DNA from: Pseudomonadales bacterium
GTDB lineage: Bacteria > Pseudomonadota > Gammaproteobacteria > Pseudomonadales > Azotimanducaceae
Direction of reading: 5' to 3'
Assembly: GCA_007130155.1 (NCBI GenBank)
Contig: SLTB01000172.1
Span: 1 to 32,977, forward strand
Length of the DNA stretch: 32,977 bases
The notes under the pieces were generated by a model. It was not told where the DNA came from and did not search any database. It saw only the letters and a program-made list of their open reading frames with translations. The position numbers and the translations under genes were made by a program. This document shows, one piece after another, positions 26,930-32,977 of this stretch (positions are counted from its first letter, which is position 1; every line of letters begins with the position of its first letter).

Positions 26930-28096
26930 ATGCCCGTTCGTCACGTCCAGACCCCTCGCGAAATCAGTCGTTTCCAAGCGCCGGCCTTCGGTGAGGATGC
27001 TCTGGCTTCGGAGGATCTAGAAAGCCGGTTGAATGCTGCCAGCGTCGAGCACTTGGCGGAGATTTTCCAGACCCCGCTGACCGGTTCCTACAACTGGGAT
27101 TACAGCGTTCAGGACAACCGCATCCAGAAGCTCTATGAGCTCGGCAAGGAGCTGAACTGGAATGCCACCCTGGACGTGCCCTGGGATCTGACCCCGGACT
27201 GGCACCAGCGCGGGGCGCTCAGTGCAGCGGATCTGGCAGCGCGCCTGGAGCAGGTCCGCGCCCAGAGCCCGTTCAACGGCTTCGAGCCCTTCGAGCGCAT
27301 GGGCGATGAGGACAAACTCGAGTTCGGCCGTCACATGCAGGCTTGGTCTTTGTCCCAGTTCCTGCACGGGGAGCAGGGCGCACTGCTTGTGGCGAGTCAG
27401 CTGGTGTCCTGTGCGCCGTCGTTCAATGCCAAGCTCTACGCGGCTTCGCAGACTTTTGACGAGGCCCGGCATGTGGAGGCCTTCAATACCTACATCCAGC
27501 GCAAAGTGGGCTTCATGTATCCGGTCTCGCGCAGCCTGAAGGCGCTGCTGGACAAGATCCTCACTGACCCGCGCTGGGATCTGAAATTCATCGGCATGCA
27601 GATCATCATCGAAGGATTGGCGCTGGCGGCGTTCAACGTCATCAAGGCCAGCACCCCCGACCCGGTGCTGCGTCAGCTGGTACATCTGGTGATCCGCGAC
27701 GAGGCCCGCCACGTCACCTTCGGCGTCAATTATCTCGAGGAGTGGGTCAAGCAGCTCACGGACGAAGAGCGTGAGGAGCGCGCCCAGTTCGCCTACGAGG
27801 CCTGTGTGGTCATGCGCGAGCGGCTGATCGCCACCGACGTCTTCCGCCAATTCGACTGGCCGGTGGATGAAGCCTTCGAAGTGGCCACCGGCGGCGAGGA
27901 GCGTCAGAAGTTCCGCAACCTGATCTTCACCCGGGTGGTGCCCAACTTGAAGCGTATCGGCCTGCTCACCCCCGGTATCCGGCCGAAGTTCGAGGAACTC
28001 GGCATTCTCTCCTTCGAGAGCCTGCCGGATGATGCCGACACCAGCTGGGAGGCCCTGTCGGCTCCGCTGTACGAGCAGGAAGAGAACGCGGCCTGA
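26930..28096 (+). CDS. Ferritin-like di-iron oxygenase/oxidase family protein
   Basis: Two DEARH motifs (FDEARHVEAFNTYI, RDEARHVTFGVNYLEEWV) plus conserved upstream Glu-containing helices (GEQGALLVASQLV; IIIEGLALAAFNVI). Confidence 0.85.
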   Translation: MPVRHVQTPREISRFQAPAFGEDALASEDLESRLNAASVEHLAEIFQTPLTGSYNWDYSVQDNRIQKLYELGKELNWNATLDVPWDLTPDWHQRGALSAADLAARLEQVRAQSPFNGFEPFERMGDEDKLEFGRHMQAWSLSQFLHGEQGALLVASQLVSCAPSFNAKLYAASQTFDEARHVEAFNTYIQRKVGFMYPVSRSLKALLDKILTDPRWDLKFIGMQIIIEGLALAAFNVIKASTPDPVLRQLVHLVIRDEARHVTFGVNYLEEWVKQLTDEEREERAQFAYEACVVMRERLIATDVFRQFDWPVDEAFEVATGGEERQKFRNLIFTRVVPNLKRIGLLTPGIRPKFEELGILSFESLPDDADTSWEALSAPLYEQEENAA

Positions 28097-28166
28097 GGCG
28101 GGACCTTTCAGACGCCCTGTGTACAATGGCGCGCCCTTCATGCCAGCAACGGGACGAACGCGCGCC

Positions 28167-29345
28167 ATGCAGCAGATCCTCACCCTGAACCAGATCGCGC
28201 TCGAGGGCCTCGAGCGCTTCCCCCGGGACCGCTACGAAATCGGCTCGGCCATCACCGATCCTGACGCCATTCTCGTGCGCAGCCAGAAGCTCACGGAAGC
28301 CCACGCCACGCCGCGTCTGCGCTGCGTCGCCCGGGCCGGCGCCGGCGTCAACAACATTCCCGTTGAGGCCATGACCCGCGGCGGCATCGTGGTCTTCAAT
28401 ACGCCGGGCGCGAATGCCAACTCGGTGAAGGAGAGCGTGATCACCGCCATGCTGCTGGCTTCCCGGGATGTCCTCGGAGGCGTGCGGTTCATCGACGCTT
28501 TGGCAGGCCAGAGTGATCCGGCCCAGCTGCATCGTCAGGTGGAAGCCGAGAAGAAGCGCTTCAAGGGCGGAGAAATCGCCGGCAAGACCCTCGGCGTCGT
28601 CGGCCTAGGCGCCATCGGTTCCATGGTGGCCGATGTGGGATTGCGGCTCGGCATGCACGTCATCGGCTACGATCCTGCCATTTCCGTGGACGCCGCCTGG
28701 CGCCTGCCGAGCGCCGTTGGCAAGATGGAGAACCTGTACGCGCTGCTGTCGCGATCGGATTTCATCACCCTGCACGTGCCGGTGCTGCCGGATACCGTGG
28801 GGCTGATCAACGAGGAGCGGCTGAAGATCGTCAAGCGCGGTGCCGTCCTCATCAACTATGCCCGCGACGAAGTGGTGGATCCTTTGGCCGTGGCAGCGGC
28901 CCTCGATGCTGGCCAGATCAGCCGCTATGTGGCCGACTTCCCGGATCCCGCCCTGATTGGCAAGCCCGGGGTGATCTTCACGCCTCATCTCGGCGCAAGC
29001 ACCGAAGAAGCCGAGACCAATTGCGCCGTCATGGCTGCCGATCAGATCATCGATTTTCTCGAGAATGGTAACATCAGGAACTCGGTGAACTTTCCGACCC
29101 TGCTGCTCGATCGCACCACCGGCCACCGCATCGCGTTCAGTAACTACAACGTGCCGCGCATGCTCAATGGTGTGCTCTCCATCCTTGCCGACCACAACCT
29201 CAACGTCATCGACATGCTCAACAAGAGCCGCGGTGAGATCGCCTACAACCTCATCGACCTCGATCGGTTCGCCGACGCCAATGTACTGGCGGAAATCGAA
29301 GCGATCGAGGGCGTCGTCAACGTCCGCAGCATCGAGGCGCCTTGA
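28167..29345 (+). CDS. serA: D-3-phosphoglycerate dehydrogenase with C-terminal ACT domain
   Basis: VARAGAGVNNIPVEAMTRGGIVVFNTPGANANSVKE, GKTLGVVGLGAIGSMVADVGLRLGM, LINYARDEVVD, FTPHLGASTEEAE, C-terminal ACT-like NVIDMLNKSRGEIAYNLIDLD. Confidence 0.93.
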   Translation: MQQILTLNQIALEGLERFPRDRYEIGSAITDPDAILVRSQKLTEAHATPRLRCVARAGAGVNNIPVEAMTRGGIVVFNTPGANANSVKESVITAMLLASRDVLGGVRFIDALAGQSDPAQLHRQVEAEKKRFKGGEIAGKTLGVVGLGAIGSMVADVGLRLGMHVIGYDPAISVDAAWRLPSAVGKMENLYALLSRSDFITLHVPVLPDTVGLINEERLKIVKRGAVLINYARDEVVDPLAVAAALDAGQISRYVADFPDPALIGKPGVIFTPHLGASTEEAETNCAVMAADQIIDFLENGNIRNSVNFPTLLLDRTTGHRIAFSNYNVPRMLNGVLSILADHNLNVIDMLNKSRGEIAYNLIDLDRFADANVLAEIEAIEGVVNVRSIEAP

Positions 29346-29366
29346 CTTCGACGCAGTGCGGAGCTT

Positions 29367-29433
29367 CTGCAGGCCCGAGCGTGCAGGGTCGGCAGGCTCG
29401 CGGCGTGCCGCATGCGGATCACCCGCATGCGGG
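29367..29433. repeat. Partial composite repeat plus CCGCATGCGG/CCCGCATGCGGG palindromes
   Basis: CTGCAGGCCCGAGCGTGCAGGGTCGGCAGGCTCGCGGCGTG is 34/41 identical to 29506-29546. Confidence 0.8.
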
Positions 29434-29479
29434 CCACCCGGATGACGACCAAGCACGCCCGCTCAGTCTGGAACAAGTC

Positions 29480-29640
29480 ACAACCCATTGATTTGGCAGA
29501 GCGATCTGTGGGCCCGACCGTGTACGGTCGGCAAGCTCGCGGCGCGTACACGCGCTCGCCCACAGACAAAAACCCATGTGGCTATCAGGGTTCGCCTGTT
29601 CCTTTCGCGACAGCGCCAAGTGGGTTGGGGGGCGCCTACT
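29480..29640. repeat. Composite intergenic repeat, copy B (best-preserved), with structured core at 29506-29565
   Basis: CTGTGGGC [CCGACCGTGTACGGTCGG] CAAGCTCGCG [GCGCGTACACGCGC] TC GCCCACAG; homologous flanks to copy A and copy C. Confidence 0.8.
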
Positions 29641-29664
29641 GCAGCAATCGGCGTCGCACTCAGA

Positions 29665-31452
29665 TCATCGAAACCGATCCGGCCTCACCAGCGCGCGCAT
29701 CTCGGCATCGAGCACCGGCGCTTCGCCGCAGATCGCTGCGGCGATGAGTTCTGCCGCCAGCGGGCAGGTCAGCAGGCCTGCGGATGCGTGGCCAGTGCTG
29801 ACGTAGAGCCCTGGAACCTCGCTCATCGGCCCGATCAGTGGCACCCGATCCGGTACGGTACAGCGCAGGCCGACGAACTCTGCAGTCACCTCGCCGCTGT
29901 GCTGAGCTACGCCGAGCAGGCCCTGCAGCTCGGCCAGGCGCCCGAGATTCTCGTCCCGTTCGACCTCACTGGGAAACTCGGCCTCAGCGCTGCGAATGTA
30001 GCTCGCACCGCAGACCCAGCCGTCTGCCAGGGCGAGGGCATGACCGCGCCCTGTGACGATGGGTAACGCGGCTGCGGCCGCCGGCATGGACAACCGGGTG
30101 CGGGTGAGCTGGCCGCGCATTCGGCCCAGGGGCGGTCGTCCCGGGAGCAGCTCCGCACTGTGCGTCCCTGCGGCGATGATCACCGCCTCATCCGTCGTAT
30201 GGGCCAGGGGGCCAATGGGAGCCTGCCATCGCTGCTCGGAACGGGTAATGAGCGGGTGATCCAGCAATCGGTCCACCAGTCGACCGAGATCCGCCCAGCC
30301 CGCGCCGTCGAAGCGAATGGCCGTCAGGCCGCCAAGCTCGTCGGCGGCGAGCCACGGACCGCTTTGCAGATAACGCTCGAGCACGCTGCTGAGACGCTCA
30401 GGCCGGCGCAACTCTGGCAACTGCAGAACGGTCCTTGGTTGCCAGCAGTCCGTGCTGTAGGCAGTCAGCCAGCTGCGGCTGCCGGCATAGGCCGCGGCGA
30501 ACAGCGGGCCGCGGGGGCCGTCATCCAGCGGCAGGCGCGGATGCATCACGGCCCAGGGGTTGCCCGATGCGGCTCCGGCTGCGCCCAAGGGATCGTCCAC
30601 CTGCACCGCAACGCCGCGCCGGGCCAGGGCCGCGGCACAGCAGGCGCCGGCCAGGCCGGCCCCGATCACCCGCACCCGGCGGGGTGGATGTGTCGCCAAT
30701 CGCCCCAGACCCGACCTCAGATGTCCCCGCAGTACCTGTCGTTTCCCTTGGGGGCCGGGCATGCGGGTCACCTCGAAACCGGCCTGTTCCAGGCCGCGGC
30801 GAACGGCAGCCGCCACCGAGAACGTCGCCACCGTAGCCCCTGGTCGCGACAGCGCTGGCAGTCTCGCGAAGAGCGAGGCTGCCCACATGGCCTCGTTGCG
30901 GCTCGGCGCGAAACCATCCAGAAACCAGGCATCGACGGCGCCACCTGCTGCGGAAGCCAGCCAGTCCTCGAGCCCTTCATCGGCGGCACCCAGGTAGAGT
31001 GCGAGCTGTACTCGGCCGCCGTCGAACTGCAGCCTATGCCACCCCCTAAGTGCGGGGACGGCGCAGTCATTCAGGGTTTCCAGGGCTGCCGCCAGTACCG
31101 GATGAGCGGGGGCCAAGAGGGTGGCGAGCCGGGAACGCTCAGCGGCGGGCAGGGGGTGGCGTTCGAAACTGACGAAGGTCAGCCGGGCGCCTGCTCTGGC
31201 GTAGGCAAGAAAGGCCTGCCGCGCGAGTACGAAGTTGAGTCCGGTGCCGAAGCCGAGTTCGGCGATACAGAACGCTCCGGTGCAGTGCTGAAAGCGAGCG
31301 GGCAGATCGCTGCCCGTGACGAACACGGCTGCAGACTCGGCCACACCGTCGTGGCGTGAGAAGTAGATGTCGCCATACGCAGGCGCCGTCGGCACCCCGT
31401 CCTCCCAGACCACGGTGGCCGGGGTCAGGGTGCGCGGATGGGGCGCGGTCAC
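29665..31452 (-). CDS. mnmC: Bifunctional tRNA (mnm5s2U34) methyltransferase/FAD-dependent oxidoreductase (GTG start at 31452 inferred)
   Basis: VVWEDGVPTAPAYGDIYFSRHDG, FCIAELGFGTGLNFVLARQAF, WFLDGFAPSRNEAMW, RVIGAGLAGACCAAALARRG, GLYVSTGHASAGLLTCPLAAELIAA. Confidence 0.96.
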   Translation of the reverse strand: MTAPHPRTLTPATVVWEDGVPTAPAYGDIYFSRHDGVAESAAVFVTGSDLPARFQHCTGAFCIAELGFGTGLNFVLARQAFLAYARAGARLTFVSFERHPLPAAERSRLATLLAPAHPVLAAALETLNDCAVPALRGWHRLQFDGGRVQLALYLGAADEGLEDWLASAAGGAVDAWFLDGFAPSRNEAMWAASLFARLPALSRPGATVATFSVAAAVRRGLEQAGFEVTRMPGPQGKRQVLRGHLRSGLGRLATHPPRRVRVIGAGLAGACCAAALARRGVAVQVDDPLGAAGAASGNPWAVMHPRLPLDDGPRGPLFAAAYAGSRSWLTAYSTDCWQPRTVLQLPELRRPERLSSVLERYLQSGPWLAADELGGLTAIRFDGAGWADLGRLVDRLLDHPLITRSEQRWQAPIGPLAHTTDEAVIIAAGTHSAELLPGRPPLGRMRGQLTRTRLSMPAAAAALPIVTGRGHALALADGWVCGASYIRSAEAEFPSEVERDENLGRLAELQGLLGVAQHSGEVTAEFVGLRCTVPDRVPLIGPMSEVPGLYVSTGHASAGLLTCPLAAELIAAAICGEAPVLDAEMRALVRPDRFR

Positions 31453-32333
31453 GATTGGCCGCGGGCCATGGGTCGGGACGGATCGGTGATCCACTCGCTC
31501 CAGGAGCCGACGTACAGGCGCGGTTGGCCCACGCCGGCGGCCACGGCTGCGAGCACGTTGTGGGCGGCGGTGACTCCGGAACCGCAATAGCAGATGGCCA
31601 CGTCGGCATCCTGGTCCTGCCAGCGGGCCGCCAGCGCGGCCGAGGACAGGAAGCGCCCCCGCGGGTCCAGGTTGCCCCCATGGGGCAGGCAGCGGGCGCC
31701 GGGAATATGGCCGGCCACCGGGTCAATGGGTTCCTGCTCACCGGCGAAGCGCTCAGAACTGCGAGCGTCCAGCAAGGGCGTTGCGCTGCCCAGGGCGGCG
31801 TGCACGTCTTCGACGTTGGCGGCTTTCAGCAGCGCCGGTCGTTCCGGCCAGGGCGGTGCCGGCGTCGGCGCCAGGGCAGGCGGATGGGACTCCAGTTTGC
31901 CACCGGCTTCAAGCCAGGCCTCGATGCCGCCATCGAGGACGTAGGCCCTGGGGTGTCCGAGATGACAGGCCAGCCACCAGCCGCGTGCAGCGAAGGGGCC
32001 ACCGCTGGCATCGTAGAACACCACCGGCGTGTCCGGACCCACGCCCCAGCTGCGCAGGCGCCGGATCAGGGTGGTGGGTTCCGGTAGTGGGTGACGGCCG
32101 CTGCGGCCCGGCTGCACGGGCCCGGAGAAGTCCCGCTCCAAGTGGCCGTAGCGGGCGCCGGGTAGGCGCTCGCGCTGCCACGCCAGGAGCCCGGCCTCTG
32201 GGTCGTCGAGCTGAAACCGACAATCCACCAGCACCGGCGGCTCGTTGTCCAGTCCGGGCAGGGGCTCCCCGCGGACGGCGGCCATGAGCTCAGTGGCGCT
32301 GATGAGGGGCCGGCTGATCGAGAAATTGGACAT
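31449..32333 (-). CDS. Sulfurtransferase, two-domain rhodanese (SseA-like)
   Basis: VLVDCRFQLDDPEAG, LPGARYGHLERDFSGPV, VVFYDASGGPFAARGWW, LLDARSSERFAG, AICYCGSGVTAAHNVLA (CGSGVTA active site). Confidence 0.93.
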   Translation of the reverse strand: MSNFSISRPLISATELMAAVRGEPLPGLDNEPPVLVDCRFQLDDPEAGLLAWQRERLPGARYGHLERDFSGPVQPGRSGRHPLPEPTTLIRRLRSWGVGPDTPVVFYDASGGPFAARGWWLACHLGHPRAYVLDGGIEAWLEAGGKLESHPPALAPTPAPPWPERPALLKAANVEDVHAALGSATPLLDARSSERFAGEQEPIDPVAGHIPGARCLPHGGNLDPRGRFLSSAALAARWQDQDADVAICYCGSGVTAAHNVLAAVAAGVGQPRLYVGSWSEWITDPSRPMARGQS

Positions 32334-32374
32334 GGGAACTTTGAGCGCTCCTCGGGTTCTTAAGTGGTGTTCCG

Positions 32375-32393
32375 CTGGTACACCTTGTACCAG
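32375..32393. promoter_or_regulatory. Perfect operator-like palindrome CTGGTACA-CCT-TGTACCAG
   Basis: 8-bp perfect arms, 3-bp spacer, in the sulfurtransferase/desaturase divergent intergenic region. Confidence 0.75.
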
Positions 32394-32520
32394 ATCTGCC
32401 TTCGTGACGCTGGAGCCCAGCGGCGTGGCAGCTGGCATTGGGCGGGGCCAAATGCGAGAATGCGAGGTGGCGCAGCGCGTGGGTGCCGCCCGAACCGAAC
32501 CTTGAGGAGTACTCGAACGC

Positions 32521-32977
32521 ATGTGGTATGAGGGACTGTTGGCTCCCACCTTGCTGCAGCTGGTGTTGATCACCCTGGCGCTGACCCACGTCACCATCGT
32601 CGCGGTCACCGTCTATTTGCATCGTTTCTCGGCCCACAGGGCCCTGGAACTGCACCCTGCGTTGCAGCACTTCTTCCGCCTCTGGCTGTGGTTGACCACC
32701 GGTATGGGTACCCGCGAATGGACGGCTATCCACCGCAAGCACCACGCCACCTGCGAAACTGAGGACGACCCCCACAGCCCCCAGGTCAAGGGCCTGAAGA
32801 AGGTCTTCTGGCAGGGCGCCGAACTGTATCGGGAAGGCAAGGATTCCGAGACCCTGGCCAAGTACGGCAAGGGCTGCCCTGATGACTGGATCGAGCGCAA
32901 CGTCTATCGCCACTCGGTGCTTGGCGTCAGCGTCATGATGGCCATCGACCTGTTGCTGTTCGGCGCTGCCGGCCTCA
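32521..32977 (+). CDS. Fatty acid (acyl-CoA-type) desaturase, truncated by window end
   Basis: MWYEGLLAPTLLQLVLITLALTHVTIVAVTVYLHRFSAHRALEL...HRKHHATCETEDDPHSP: HRxxxHR and HRxHH histidine boxes; open to window end. Confidence 0.92.
   Translation, partial: MWYEGLLAPTLLQLVLITLALTHVTIVAVTVYLHRFSAHRALELHPALQHFFRLWLWLTTGMGTREWTAIHRKHHATCETEDDPHSPQVKGLKKVFWQGAELYREGKDSETLAKYGKGCPDDWIERNVYRHSVLGVSVMMAIDLLLFGAAGL

Noticed and set aside
29243-29619. Small minus-strand ORFs (MSVGERVYAPRACRPYTVGPTDRSAK..., MALSRKEQANPDSHMGF...) resembling translations at 22982 (FVGGRVYAPRPCGPQVLGPAD) and 15968 (MALSRKEPSSSVV)
   Set aside because: The protein similarity follows from nucleotide repeats; no coding signature, differing extents and frames. 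Reported as DNA repeats instead.

Overview
The window is a GC-rich gammaproteobacterial chromosome segment (lineage inferred from gene content and order). It is almost entirely housekeeping. In order it carries argF-argD, an orphan hyuB-like gene, a malY/patB-type aminotransferase, grxD, bfr, bfd, rnt, argG, a zinc-ribbon/TM hypothetical, murI, nth and the complete rnfABCDGE operon. It continues with metG, apbC/mrp, dcd, a DUF3108 protein, purN, purM, a DUF2066 protein, hda, a MurG-like glycosyltransferase of Gram-positive type, tetR, a ferritin-like di-iron protein, serA, mnmC, a rhodanese sulfurtransferase and a truncated fatty-acid desaturase. I found no phage, IS, CRISPR, tRNA or rRNA. The unexplained structure is mostly non-coding: (i) a degenerate family of structured repeats, several of which fold as two small hairpins inside an outer CTGTGGG.../...CCCACAG stem; one copy is read in frame as the N-terminus of RnfE and a REP-like unit lies in the MetG linker; (ii) a ~100-bp composite repeat shared by the purM/DUF2066, serA/mnmC and rnfA/metG intergenic regions; (iii) twin TGAG-N6-CTCA operators set on a TTGACA-N17-TATCTT promoter between tetR and the di-iron gene; (iv) a perfect CTGGTACA-CCT-TGTACCAG palindrome upstream of the desaturase; (v) competing GGACATCC hairpins after murI. 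No clearly new enzymatic or defence system is visible. The most promising candidates are the repeat family, the tetR/di-iron module and the Gram-positive-type MurG paralogue.
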